Origin: Pseudoxanthomonas winnipegensis
GTDB lineage: Bacteria; Pseudomonadota; Gammaproteobacteria; Xanthomonadales; Xanthomonadaceae
DNA length: 64,000 nucleotides
Assembly: GCF_004283755.1 (NCBI RefSeq)
Contig: NZ_SHMH01000004.1
Coordinates: forward strand, 124,001-188,000
Reading direction: 5' to 3'
The translations under genes were made by a program, and so were the position numbers. This document shows positions 8,317 to 16,031 of this stretch, piece after piece (positions within the stretch are counted from its first letter, which is position 1; every line of letters begins with the position of its first letter). A model generated the notes under the pieces. It had not been told where the DNA came from. It was given only the letters and a program-made list of their open reading frames with translations, and made no database searches.

Positions 8317-9687
8317 TCAGGCGGCGCCGGTGCGGCGCGCCAGCCACAGCGCCAGGCGCGCGCAGCCCACCGACAGCGCGAACGGCGCCGCATGCGCCAG
8401 CAGCGGCGCGCGCGCCAGCAGGGCGGCGAACACCGCCCCGCCGATGGTCAGCATGGTGGCCACCGTCACCGCTTCGCACAGCTGCAGCGCGGCGCTGTTG
8501 CGGCCCTGCTCGGCCGGCGGCGACAGCGTCAGGGTCAGCACCGACAGGCTGGCATAGAGCAGGCCCATGCCCAGTCCGGTGCAGGCCCAGCCGAGGATCG
8601 GCACCAGGACCGGCAGCGTCGGCCAGGCCACGGCGACGGTGGTGGCCACGCCGATCGCCAGCAGCGCGCAGCCCGTGCGCACCAGGGTCTGGCGGCGCAG
8701 GCGGGTCTGGTGGCCCTGGAACCACGAGCCGCAGAACCAGCCCAGCGCGCCCACGCTCAGCGCGATGCCGGCCCGGCTGGGCGACAGGCCGCGGGCCTGG
8801 CCCAGTACCAGCGGCAGGAAGGCCTCGCTACCGAAGAACGCCGCCGCGGCCACGCCGCGCAGGCCGACCACGCTGGCCAGCCCGCGCGCCCCGCGCAGCG
8901 TCCCGCGCGGCAGCAGCCGCCAGACGCTGACCAGCAGCAGCGCCAGGGCAGGCAGCAGCGCCAGCACGGCGCGCCCGCCCGGCAGATGGGCGGCCACGGA
9001 CAGTGCGCATACGCCGATCGCCGCGCCGACGGCCCAGCCGATCGCATGTCCCGGCGCGCTCGCCTGCGTCGGCGCGGGCAGGGCGGCCAGCGCGGGCCGC
9101 AGCAGCCAGGCCGCCGGAAGCGCCAGCACCGGCACCGCCAGGAACACCCAGCGCCAGCCCAGGTGCTCGACCACCAGCCCGCTCAAGGCCGGACCGATCA
9201 GCGAGGGCACCACCCAGCCCGCGGAGAACGCCGCGAAGATCTTCGGCCGCAGCGCCTGCGGATACTGCCGGCCGACCAGCACGTACAGCGATACCGACAG
9301 CGCGCCGGCGCCCAGGCCCTGCACCAGGCGCCCTGCGATCAGCATCGGCATGCCGATCGCCAACCCGGCCAGCAGCAGGCCCACGACGAAGCAGGCCAGC
9401 CCGCCCCACAGCGCACCGGCCGGGCCGCGCCGGTCGCACCAGCGCCCGGCCACGGTCATGCCGACCACGCTGGTGGCCAGCGTGCTGCCGAAGGCGAAGG
9501 CATACAGCGGCAGGCCGTTCAGCGCCGTGGCCACCGTCGGCATCGCCGCGGCGATGGCCAGGGCCTCGAAGGCGCTGAGCGAGACCAGCGCGACCATGCC
9601 CAGCGTGGTGGCCCGGTAGCGCGGCGCCAGGACCGAAGTGACGGCGATGCCCTGCTCGGGCGTGGAAGTCGAAACGGAAGCATTCAT
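8317..9687 (-). CDS. MFS drug-efflux-type transporter under SoxR control
   Basis: A 456-residue inner-membrane protein with 12-14 hydrophobic segments. It shows a first helix around AFEALAIAAAMPTVATAL, the motif-A-like GRWCDRRGPAGAL loop between helices 2 and 3, and a LVQGLGAGAL segment, as in EmrB/QacA-type multidrug exporters. The ATG at 9685-9687 is chosen because the longer reading would run into the promoter. A SoxR box sits in its promoter and the divergent neighbour is soxR, so redox-cycling compounds are the likely inducers and perhaps substrates; this is inferred. Confidence 0.85.
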   Translation of the reverse strand: MNASVSTSTPEQGIAVTSVLAPRYRATTLGMVALVSLSAFEALAIAAAMPTVATALNGLPLYAFAFGSTLATSVVGMTVAGRWCDRRGPAGALWGGLACFVVGLLLAGLAIGMPMLIAGRLVQGLGAGALSVSLYVLVGRQYPQALRPKIFAAFSAGWVVPSLIGPALSGLVVEHLGWRWVFLAVPVLALPAAWLLRPALAALPAPTQASAPGHAIGWAVGAAIGVCALSVAAHLPGGRAVLALLPALALLLVSVWRLLPRGTLRGARGLASVVGLRGVAAAAFFGSEAFLPLVLGQARGLSPSRAGIALSVGALGWFCGSWFQGHQTRLRRQTLVRTGCALLAIGVATTVAVAWPTLPVLVPILGWACTGLGMGLLYASLSVLTLTLSPPAEQGRNSAALQLCEAVTVATMLTIGGAVFAALLARAPLLAHAAPFALSVGCARLALWLARRTGAA

Positions 9688-9747
9688 GCGAACTTTGCTC
9701 TTCAGGCGCCGCGGCGGACACGCTTGCCTGGCGGCGGCGGGGACGGC

Positions 9748-9778
9748 AGCATGCAACCTCAACTTTGCTTGAGGTCAA
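9748..9778 (-). promoter_or_regulatory. SoxR-box promoter of the MFS gene
   Basis: The near-perfect palindrome CCTCAACTTTGCTTGAGG at 9757-9774 matches the known SoxR operator (CCTCAAGTTAACTTGAGG type). On the minus strand it lies between TTGACC (9773-9778, -35) and CATGCT (9748-9753, -10), with a 19-bp spacer. The long spacer is the hallmark of MerR-family activated promoters. It reads toward the MFS gene, whose start is about 60 bases downstream. The box also ends 7 bases before the soxR start codon, so SoxR binding would probably repress or limit its own gene. Confidence 0.88.
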
Positions 9779-9781
9779 GCC

Positions 9782-10216
9782 ATGCAGGAACTGGCGGTCG
9801 GCGAGGTGGCCCAGCGCAGCGGCATGGCCGTATCGGCGCTGCACTTCTACGAGAAGAAGGGGTTGATCCGCAGTCTGCGCACCGCCGGCAACCAGCGGCG
9901 CTACCGGCGCGATGTGCTGCGGCGTCTGGCGGTGATCCGCGTGGCCCAGCGCGTGGGCGTGCCGCTGGAATCGGTGCGGCGCGCCTTCGACGCGTTGCCC
10001 GAATCGCGCACGCCGACCCGGGCCGAGTGGGCGCGCATGTCGGCCGCCTGGAAGCACGAGCTGGATCAGCGCATCCTCGCGCTGCACCAGCTGCGCGACC
10101 AGCTCACCGACTGCATCGGCTGCGGCTGCCTGTCCCTGCGCCGCTGCCGGCTGAGCAATCCGGGCGATGCGCTGGGCGCCCAGGGCGATGGCCCGCAGCG
10201 GTGGCAGGTGGAGTAG
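9782..10216 (+). CDS. soxR: Redox-sensitive transcriptional activator SoxR
   Basis: A 144-residue MerR-family regulator. The winged HTH is at 5-45 (AVGEVAQRSGMAVSALHFYE), a dimerisation helix follows, and the [2Fe-2S] motif is C111-x2-C114-x-C116-x5-C122 (CIGCGCLSLRRC), diagnostic for SoxR. One-electron oxidation of the cluster by redox-active compounds or nitric oxide switches on the target promoter. No soxS is visible; as in many non-enteric bacteria SoxR probably controls an efflux gene directly, here the divergent MFS gene. Confidence 0.96.
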   Translation: MQELAVGEVAQRSGMAVSALHFYEKKGLIRSLRTAGNQRRYRRDVLRRLAVIRVAQRVGVPLESVRRAFDALPESRTPTRAEWARMSAAWKHELDQRILALHQLRDQLTDCIGCGCLSLRRCRLSNPGDALGAQGDGPQRWQVE

Positions 10217-10235
10217 GCGCGCTTTCGAGGGCGCT

Positions 10236-10706
10236 TCAGAAACTGCGTTCGAAGCGCAGCGGGCCGCCGCCGATGTCGCTGGCCACGTCCAGCTCGAAGC
10301 GCAGCGTGTCGCGCGGGCTGATCTCCACGCTGCCGACCTGATCGACCGCATCGCCGGTCCGCACCGGCTTGAAGGTGATCTGCTGGCGACGGCCGGACAG
10401 ATCCACCGCCACGCCGCGCACGCTGCCCTGGACCGGCACCTCGTCGTCGCCCTGCCGCTGCCGCAGCGCCACGATCACCAGCGCCCGGCCGGCGCCACGG
10501 TCCAGTCCGTAGGCCTCGGCCGCCGATTCGGGCAGCGCCAGGCTGGGCAGGGCGTTGTAGCGCACCTGCAGCGCGCCCAGCGTGCGCACGCTGTCCACCG
10601 GCGCCACCGGCTGCACGCGCTGCGGCGCCTGCCCGCCCGAACACGCGGCCAGCGCCAGCAGGCTCGCCAGCGGCAGGAGCAAGCGCGAGGGCAGACGCGC
10701 CGGCAT
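10236..10706 (-). CDS. DUF4426 lipoprotein
   Basis: A 156-residue protein with a lipoprotein signal ending LALAAC (Cys22), followed by a beta-rich domain of the DUF4426 family (RYNALPSLALPESAAEAYGLDRG, VDLSGRRQQITFKPV, SPRDTLRFELDV). Function is unknown. It starts 5 bases after the proC stop on the same strand, an arrangement seen repeatedly in gammaproteobacteria where this family sits next to proC. Likely anchored in the outer or inner membrane facing the periplasm. Confidence 0.85.
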   Translation of the reverse strand: MPARLPSRLLLPLASLLALAACSGGQAPQRVQPVAPVDSVRTLGALQVRYNALPSLALPESAAEAYGLDRGAGRALVIVALRQRQGDDEVPVQGSVRGVAVDLSGRRQQITFKPVRTGDAVDQVGSVEISPRDTLRFELDVASDIGGGPLRFERSF

Positions 10707-10711
10707 GGCGA

Positions 10712-11563
10712 TCAGTCGTTGGCCGCCGACAGTTCGCCGCCGCGCCGCGCGGCAGCGGCGATGGCCTGGGCGGTCAGCGCCTCGAAGCCACCGGCCTGGA
10801 AGGTCTCGATCGCGGCCTGGGTGGTGCCGTTGGGCGAGGTCACGCGCCGGCGCAGTTCGGCCGGCGGTTCGCCCGCCTCGGTCAGCATGCGCGCCGCGCC
10901 GAGCACGGTCTGCAGCGTCAGCGCGCGCGCCGCTTCGGCGGGCAGGCCCTGGGCGATGCCGGCCGCCTCCATCGCCTCGGCCAGCAGGAAGACATAGGCC
11001 GGCCCGCTGCCGGACACGGCGGTGACCGCATCCATCTGCGCCTCGGTGTCGATCCACACGGTCGGGCCGGCGCTGGAAAGCAAGGCATCGGTGCGCGCCC
11101 GCCCGGCGTCGTCGACCTGCGGCGTGGCGAACAGGCCGGTCACGCCCGCCCCTAGCATCGCCGGCGTGTTGGGCATGGCGCGCACCACCGCGACCTCGCC
11201 ACCCAGCCAGCGCGAGAGCTGCGCGGCGGTGATGCCGGCGGCGATCGACACCACCAGCGGCCTGGCCGACTGCGCCGCAGCGGCCAGGCCTTCGCACACC
11301 CCGCGCATCACCTGCGGCTTGACCGCGAACAGCCACAGCGAGGCGCCCTGCACGGCCTCGCCGGCCTCCGCGAACACCTGCACGCCGAACTGCCGGGCTA
11401 GGCCCTCGCGCAGCTCGGCCACCGGCTCGGCCACGCGGATGCTGGCCGGCGCCGCGCCGCGCGCGATCAGCCCGCCGATCAGGCTGCGCGCCATGTTGCC
11501 GCCGCCGATGAAGGCGACCGTGTCGACGGCCGGCGCTGCGGATTCGGAACTCGATACGGTCAT
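10712..11563 (-). CDS. proC: Pyrroline-5-carboxylate reductase
   Basis: Catalyses the last step of proline synthesis, the NAD(P)H-dependent reduction of 1-pyrroline-5-carboxylate. It is 283 residues from the ATG at 11561-11563. The Rossmann motif FIGGGNMARSLIGGL is near residue 15, VKPQVMRGV is conserved, and the C-terminal signature GSGPAYVFLLAEAM ... SPNGTTQAAIETF is complete. The DUF4426 lipoprotein gene follows at once. Upstream lies a repeat-rich gap separating it from yggS, its usual partner. Confidence 0.96.
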   Translation of the reverse strand: MTVSSSESAAPAVDTVAFIGGGNMARSLIGGLIARGAAPASIRVAEPVAELREGLARQFGVQVFAEAGEAVQGASLWLFAVKPQVMRGVCEGLAAAAQSARPLVVSIAAGITAAQLSRWLGGEVAVVRAMPNTPAMLGAGVTGLFATPQVDDAGRARTDALLSSAGPTVWIDTEAQMDAVTAVSGSGPAYVFLLAEAMEAAGIAQGLPAEAARALTLQTVLGAARMLTEAGEPPAELRRRVTSPNGTTQAAIETFQAGGFEALTAQAIAAAARRGGELSAAND

Positions 11564-11763
11564 GGCGGCCTGATGCCCGGTGCGGTGAAGGATCACCCGG
11601 ATTATCGCCGTTCCCGGCGCACCGATGTGGAAGCCTCCTGTGGGATTCTCTCTCCCTTTCGAAGCCTCTTCCCCCCGTGGGAGCCGCCATGGCGGCGATG
11701 AGGCTTTCCCGGTAGAGCCTCATCGCCGCCATTGGCCAAAAAGGCCGCGAGGGCGGCTCCACC

Positions 11764-11838
11764 TGTAGAGCGGAGCTTGCTCCGCTGCTCTTCCTTCAGT
11801 TCGCGGGAAAGCCCCAGCGGAGCAAGCTCCGCTCTACA
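11764..11838. repeat. GTAG-type REP hairpin pair, copy 1
   Basis: Two facing hairpins: TGTAG followed by AGCGGAGC, TT, GCTCCGCT on the left, and the inverse ending CTACA on the right, about 30 bases apart. The GTAG head and adjoining palindrome match the GTAG REP elements known in Stenotrophomonas and relatives, usually mobilised by RAYT transposases. No RAYT gene is present in the window. Confidence 0.85.
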
Positions 11839-11882
11839 GGCAGGCCGCTGCGAGACCTGAGAGACAGTGGCTCCGCCAAGCG

Positions 11883-11994
11883 TCAGGCCTTGACCGGCCG
11901 CGCGCCGAACAGGGCGGTGCCCACCCGCACCATGGTCGCCCCCTCGGCCACGGCCAGCGCGCAGTCCTCGCTCATCCCCATCGACAACGTATCC
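11883..11994 (-). pseudogene. Fragment of yggS (last ~37 codons)
   Basis: Reads DTLSMGMSEDCALAVAEG, then ATMVRVGTALFGARPVKA and stop, identical at protein level to the C-terminus of the intact yggS that ends at 12250. Upstream of this point the homology is lost. There is no start codon or ribosome site suited to a 37-codon product, so this is a remnant of the tandem duplication and not a gene. Several silent differences from the intact copy (for example CAGGCC versus CAGGCT near the stop) show that the duplication is not very recent. Confidence 0.88.
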
Positions 11995-12129
11995 ATTGCG
12001 GCGCGGCGTGGCGCATTCATGTAGTCGCTTCGCCTTGCTCCTGTGGGAGCCGCCATGGCGGCGATGAGGCTTTCCCGGTAGAGCCTCGCGCCGCCATTGG
12101 CTAAAAAGGCCACGAGGGCGGCTCCCACC

Positions 12130-12204
12130 TGTAGAGCGGAGCTTGCTCCGCTGCTCTTCGCTCGGTGCGTGGGAAGGCCCCAGCGGAGCAAGCTCCGCTC
12201 TACA
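12130..12204. repeat. GTAG-type REP hairpin pair, copy 2
   Basis: Same structure as the pair at 11764-11838: a GTAG-headed 8-bp-stem hairpin and its inverted partner ending CTACA, separated by a spacer that differs in a few bases. It lies just downstream of the yggS stop, where such hairpins may protect the 3' end of the transcript (inference). Confidence 0.85.
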
Positions 12205-12249
12205 GCCAGGCGGCTGCGAGATTTGAGGGACAGTGGCTCCCACCAAGCG

Positions 12250-12930
12250 TCAGGCTTTGACCGGCCGCGCGCCGAAGAGGGCGGTGCCTACCCGCACCAT
12301 CGTCGCGCCCTCGGCCACGGCCAGCGCGCAGTCCTCGCTCATCCCCATCGACAGCGTATCCACGCCGGCATGGCGCGCCGCCAGCGCATCGAACAGTTGC
12401 TTCATGCGCACGAACGCGGCCCGGCGCAGCGCCGGATCCTCGTGCGGCGCCGGGATCGCCATCAGCCCGCGCAGCGCCAGCCGCGGCTGCGCGGCGATCG
12501 CCTCGGCCAGCGCCTCGACCGCTTCGGGCGCGCAGCCATGCTTGCTCAATTCATCGTCGATGTTGACCTGGATCAGCACGTTGAGCGGCCCGCGCTGCGG
12601 CGACCGCGCCGCCGCCAGGGCCGCGACCAGCTTGGGCCGGTCCACCGTCTGCACCCAGTCGAACAGCTCGGCCGCCAGGGCCGCCTTGTTGGACTGCAGA
12701 TGGCCGATCAGATGCCACTCCAGCGCCAGCGCGGACAGCTCGGCCCGCTTGGTCTGCGCCTCCTGCACATAGTTCTCGCCGAACACGCGCTGGCCCGCGG
12801 CGGCCAACTCGGCCACCGCCTGCGCCGGATGAAACTTGGACACGGCCACCAGCGTGGGCATGGGCCGCTTGGCCGCGTCGGCTGCGTCCCGCAGCCTGTT
12901 CAGGGTGTCGCTCAGACGCTCGGAAAGCAC
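12250..12930 (-). CDS. yggS: YggS/PLPBP-family pyridoxal phosphate-binding protein
   Basis: PLP-homeostasis protein with a single alanine-racemase-like barrel and no known enzymatic activity; it influences amino-acid and keto-acid balance. The PLP lysine lies in VAVSKFHPAQAV, followed by GENYVQEAQTK, WHLIGHLQSNK and the phosphate-binding SMGMSEDCALAVAEGATMVRVGTALFG. The GTG at 12928-12930 gives 226 residues, near the family norm of about 230. A longer start near 13014 would place coding sequence over the pilT promoter and adds a non-homologous N-terminus. It is divergent from pilT, its usual neighbour. Confidence 0.9.
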   Translation of the reverse strand: MLSERLSDTLNRLRDAADAAKRPMPTLVAVSKFHPAQAVAELAAAGQRVFGENYVQEAQTKRAELSALALEWHLIGHLQSNKAALAAELFDWVQTVDRPKLVAALAAARSPQRGPLNVLIQVNIDDELSKHGCAPEAVEALAEAIAAQPRLALRGLMAIPAPHEDPALRRAAFVRMKQLFDALAARHAGVDTLSMGMSEDCALAVAEGATMVRVGTALFGARPVKA

Positions 12931-12944
12931 GGTAAACAGGCCCG

Positions 12945-12972
12945 TTGGCAGTGTCGGGAAGGGCGCTATACT
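12945..12972 (+). promoter_or_regulatory. Likely sigma-70 promoter of pilT
   Basis: TTGGCA at 12945-12950 and TATACT at 12967-12972 with a 16-bp spacer read toward pilT, whose start codon is 60 bases downstream. Both hexamers are close to consensus, which is rare in this GC-rich window. Confidence 0.72.
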
Positions 12973-13031
12973 GCCTTTCGGGGATGTAGGGTTCCAGTTC
13001 GCAACACTTTCCACAGGGGCAAACCAGACGC

Positions 13032-14069
13032 ATGGATATCGCCGAACTACTGGCCTTCTCGGTCAAGAACAAGGCCTCGGACCTGCATCTGTCCGCCGGG
13101 CTGCCGCCGATGATCCGCGTGGATGGCGACGTGCGCCGCATCAACATCCCCGCCCTGGATCACAAGCAGGTCCACGCGCTGGTCTACGACATCATGTCGG
13201 ACAAGCAGCGCCGCGATTACGAGGAATTCCTCGAGGTCGACTTCTCCTTCGAGATCCCCTCGCTGGCGCGCTTCCGCGTCAACGCCTTCAACCAGAACCG
13301 CGGCGCCGGCGCCGTGTTCCGCACCATCCCGTCCGAGGTGCTGACCCTGGAGGACCTGGCCTGCCCGCCGCTGTTCCGCGAGATGGTGCAGCAGCCGCAG
13401 GGCCTGATCCTGGTGACTGGACCGACCGGCTCGGGCAAGTCGACCACGCTGGCGGCGATGATCGACTACATCAACAAGAGCGAATACGGCCACATCCTCA
13501 CCGTCGAGGACCCGATCGAATTCGTCCACACCTCGCAGAAGTGCCTGATCAACCAGCGCGAGGTGCACCGCGACACGCACGGCTTCAACGAAGCGCTGCG
13601 CTCGGCGCTGCGCGAAGACCCCGACTACATCCTGGTCGGCGAGTTGCGCGACCTGGAGACCATCCGCCTGGCGCTGACCGCTGCGGAAACCGGCCACCTG
13701 GTGTTCGGCACCCTGCACACCAGCTCGGCGGCCAAGACCATCGACCGCATCATCGACGTGTTCCCCGCCGGCGAGAAGCCGATGGTGCGCTCGATGCTGT
13801 CCGAATCGCTGCGCGCGGTGATCAGCCAGGCGCTGCTGAAGAAAGTCGGCGGCGGCCGCACCGCCGCCTGGGAGATCATGGTCGGCACCCCGGCCATCCG
13901 CAACCTGATCCGCGAGGACAAGGTCGCGCAGATGTACTCGGCCATCCAGACCGGCCAGCAGTACGGCATGATGACCCTGGACCAGCACCTGCAGGACCTG
14001 GTCAAGCGCAGCCAGATCACGCGCCACCAGGTCAAGGAATACGCCAAGGACAAGCGGTTGTTCGAGTAA
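13032..14069 (+). CDS. pilT: Type IV pilus retraction ATPase PilT
   Basis: A 345-residue hexameric ATPase that powers pilus retraction at the cytoplasmic base of the type IV pilus. Walker A GPTGSGKST is at residues 130-138, followed by the Asp box LTVEDPIEFVH, Walker B EDPDYILVGELRD, and the His box LVFGTLHTSSAAKTIDRI. The C-terminal AIRNLIRE motif, diagnostic for PilT, is intact. It is followed by pilU after a 127-base gap filled with a dispersed repeat. The promoter is inferred just upstream. Confidence 0.97.
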   Translation: MDIAELLAFSVKNKASDLHLSAGLPPMIRVDGDVRRINIPALDHKQVHALVYDIMSDKQRRDYEEFLEVDFSFEIPSLARFRVNAFNQNRGAGAVFRTIPSEVLTLEDLACPPLFREMVQQPQGLILVTGPTGSGKSTTLAAMIDYINKSEYGHILTVEDPIEFVHTSQKCLINQREVHRDTHGFNEALRSALREDPDYILVGELRDLETIRLALTAAETGHLVFGTLHTSSAAKTIDRIIDVFPAGEKPMVRSMLSESLRAVISQALLKKVGGGRTAAWEIMVGTPAIRNLIREDKVAQMYSAIQTGQQYGMMTLDQHLQDLVKRSQITRHQVKEYAKDKRLFE

Positions 14070-14071
14070 GG

Positions 14072-14182
14072 CCGGGAATCGGGAGTAGGGAATCGGGAAT
14101 GGGGCAGGCCGCCATCCCGCGCTTTCCGCTCCCGAGGTGCCCGCTGCCGCGATTCCCGATTCTCCATTCCCGATTCCCAGCT
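14072..14182. repeat. Dispersed GGGAATCGGGA-type repeat between pilT and pilU
   Basis: A run of GGGAATCGGGAGTAGGG and GGGAATCGGGAATGGGG units on the left and inverted counterparts (CGATTCCCGATTCTCC, ATTCCCGATTCCCAG) on the right, separated by a GC-rich centre of about 45 bases. It can fold back on itself. The same element type recurs inside hrpA at 21478-21580. Confidence 0.82.
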
Positions 14183-14196
14183 CCGAAGGAGCACGC

Positions 14197-15327
14197 ATGA
14201 GCGCCATCGACTTCACCTCGTTTCTCAAGCTGATGGCGCATCAGAAGGCGTCGGATCTGTTCATCACCTCGGGCATGCCGCCGTCGATCAAGGTGCACGG
14301 CAAGCTCACCCCGATCACGCAGACGCCGCTGACGCCGCAGCAGTCGCGCGACCTGGTGCTCAACGTCATGACCCCCGCCCAGCGCGAGGAGTTCGAGAAG
14401 ACCCACGAGTGCAACTTCGCCATCGGCGTGGCCGGCGTGGGCCGCTTCCGCGTGAGCTGCTTCTATCAGCGCAACCAGGTGGGCATGGTGCTGCGCCGGA
14501 TCGAGACCAAGATCCCCAGCGTCGATGAGCTCAACCTGCCGCCGGTCATCAAGACCCTGGCGATGACCAAGCGCGGCATCATCATCTTCGTCGGCGCCAC
14601 CGGCACCGGCAAGTCGACCTCGCTGGCGGCGATGATCGGCTACCGCAATCAGAACTCGACCGGTCACATCATCACCATCGAGGACCCGATCGAATTCGTG
14701 CACAAGCACGAGGGCTGCATCATCACCCAGCGCGAGGTCGGCATCGACACCGACAGCTGGGAGAACGCGCTGAAGAACACCCTGCGCCAGGCGCCGGACG
14801 TGATCATGATCGGCGAGGTGCGCACCCGCGAGGGCATGGACCACGCCATCTCCTTCGCCGAGACCGGCCACCTGGTGCTGTGCACCCTGCACGCCAACAA
14901 CGCCAACCAGGCGATGGACCGCATCATCAACTTCTTCCCCGAGGACCGCCGCAGCCAGCTGCTGATGGACCTCTCGCTCAACCTCAAGGGCGTGGTCGCC
15001 CAGCAGCTGGTGCCGACCCCCGACGGCAAGGCGCGCCGGGTGGCGATGGAGATCATGCTGGGCACGCCGCTGATCCAGGACTACATCCGCGACGGCGAGA
15101 TCCACAAGCTCAAGGAAGTGATGAAGGAGTCCACCAACCTGGGCATGAAGACCTTCGACCAGAGCCTGTTCGAGCTCTACCAGGCCGGCGAGATCTCCTA
15201 CGAGGACGCCCTGCGCTACGCCGACTCGCAGAACGAGGTGCGCCTGCGCATCAAGCTGGCCCAGGGCGGCGACGCGCGCACCCTGGCCCAGGGCCTGGAT
15301 GGCGTCGAGGTCGCCGAGGCGCGCTGA
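14197..15327 (+). CDS. pilU: PilT-like accessory retraction ATPase PilU
   Basis: A 376-residue PilT paralogue that assists pilus retraction in a PilT-dependent way. It has Walker A GATGTGKS at 133-140, Asp box ITIEDPIEFVH, Walker B APDVIMIGEVR and His box LVLCTLHANNANQAMDRI. The start is the ATG at 14197 with AAGGAG 7 bases upstream; an upstream in-frame ATG would read through the repeat. The PilT-specific AIRNLIRE motif is replaced by TPLIQDYIRDGE, as expected for PilU. Confidence 0.95.
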   Translation: MSAIDFTSFLKLMAHQKASDLFITSGMPPSIKVHGKLTPITQTPLTPQQSRDLVLNVMTPAQREEFEKTHECNFAIGVAGVGRFRVSCFYQRNQVGMVLRRIETKIPSVDELNLPPVIKTLAMTKRGIIIFVGATGTGKSTSLAAMIGYRNQNSTGHIITIEDPIEFVHKHEGCIITQREVGIDTDSWENALKNTLRQAPDVIMIGEVRTREGMDHAISFAETGHLVLCTLHANNANQAMDRIINFFPEDRRSQLLMDLSLNLKGVVAQQLVPTPDGKARRVAMEIMLGTPLIQDYIRDGEIHKLKEVMKESTNLGMKTFDQSLFELYQAGEISYEDALRYADSQNEVRLRIKLAQGGDARTLAQGLDGVEVAEAR

Positions 15328-15387
15328 GCCGGTCATCAGGAATCGGCGTCGGTTGGTCCGCACCGCCAGTAGCGACAGGGGACGTTG

Positions 15388-15957
15388 ATGGAACTGCAGG
15401 CGGAAAATCCGTATCAGTCGCCGCGCGCGCCGCTTGACAGTGCGCCTGCCGCCCCGGCCATTCGAGGACTTCTGCTCTACGCCCCACCGGCTTGGAAGTT
15501 CCTGCTGCTGTCTTTCAGCACGCTTAACCTCTATCTCCTTATCTGGTTCTATCGCAACTGGGTTGCCGTCCGTCGCGCGCGACAGGTCTCGCTGTCCCCT
15601 GTGGCGCGTGCATTCTTCTCCGATGTGACCGCCTACTTCTGCTTCAAGCAGATGGAGGATCTTCTCGCCAAGCGTCTGGAACGCCAGTCCGTGCAGCTCC
15701 ATGGCGGCCTGATGGCTCTGCTGTACCTGGCGCTCTCGGTGATGGCGTACACACCTGACCCGTTCTCGATGATCGCGATCCTGGCGCCGCTTCCGGTGCT
15801 ATGGGTCAACCTGCGCGTTCGTGCCACCGCGCGGTCCAGCGCGGAAGATGTGTGTGCTGATGGTCGACTTTCCTGGGGTGCATGGACCCTCGTGGTCCTC
15901 GGGTTCTGCCTGTTCGCGTTGGGTTGGGGTGTGGAATTCTTTCCAGATTCGGCTTGA
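15388..15957 (+). CDS. Hypothetical membrane protein
   Basis: 189 residues, family not recognised with confidence. The soluble N-terminus (ENPYQSPRAPLD) is followed by a hydrophobic segment STLNLYLLIWFYRNWVAV near 45-65, a second pair around GGLMALLYLALSVMAY and IAILAPLPVLWVNL, and a last helix WGAWTLVVLGFCLFALGW. The ENPYQSP opening and the LNLYLLIWFYRNW motif are shared by many uncharacterised bacterial membrane proteins. Codon use is visibly less GC-rich than its neighbours (CTT, CTA, TAT and TCT codons), which may reflect acquisition. The ATG at 15388 is preceded by AGGGGA. Confidence 0.7.
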   Translation: MELQAENPYQSPRAPLDSAPAAPAIRGLLLYAPPAWKFLLLSFSTLNLYLLIWFYRNWVAVRRARQVSLSPVARAFFSDVTAYFCFKQMEDLLAKRLERQSVQLHGGLMALLYLALSVMAYTPDPFSMIAILAPLPVLWVNLRVRATARSSAEDVCADGRLSWGAWTLVVLGFCLFALGWGVEFFPDSA

Positions 15958-16031
15958 AGAGTTTCCGGCGTAACGAAAGTCGGGACTTGGCTCGCTAAAC
16001 TGCACGCGCCTCCTCCTTGCTGCCGCCCGCC

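Larger units (their letters stand above)
11677..12363. repeat. Imperfect tandem duplication of about 320 bp (offset 366-367) carrying REP hairpins and the yggS 3' end
   Basis: Bases 11677-11996 recur at 12043-12363 with about nine in ten bases matching. Each unit holds a GTGGGAGCCGCC-type palindrome block (with GCCGCCATTGGC and CGCGAGGGCGGCTCC), a GTAG hairpin pair, and then the end of yggS. The second unit runs into the intact yggS gene; the first stops after 112 bases of yggS. Bases 11995-12042 between the units match neither copy well. Together with 11564-11676, where I see nothing recognisable, this fills the proC-yggS gap. Unequal recombination between the repeats is a likely origin. Confidence 0.88.

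Noticed and set aside
11602..12246. Open frame of about 214 codons on the minus strand across the proC-yggS gap
   Set aside because: It is made of translated REP repeats and duplicated sequence; no domain, no ribosome site.
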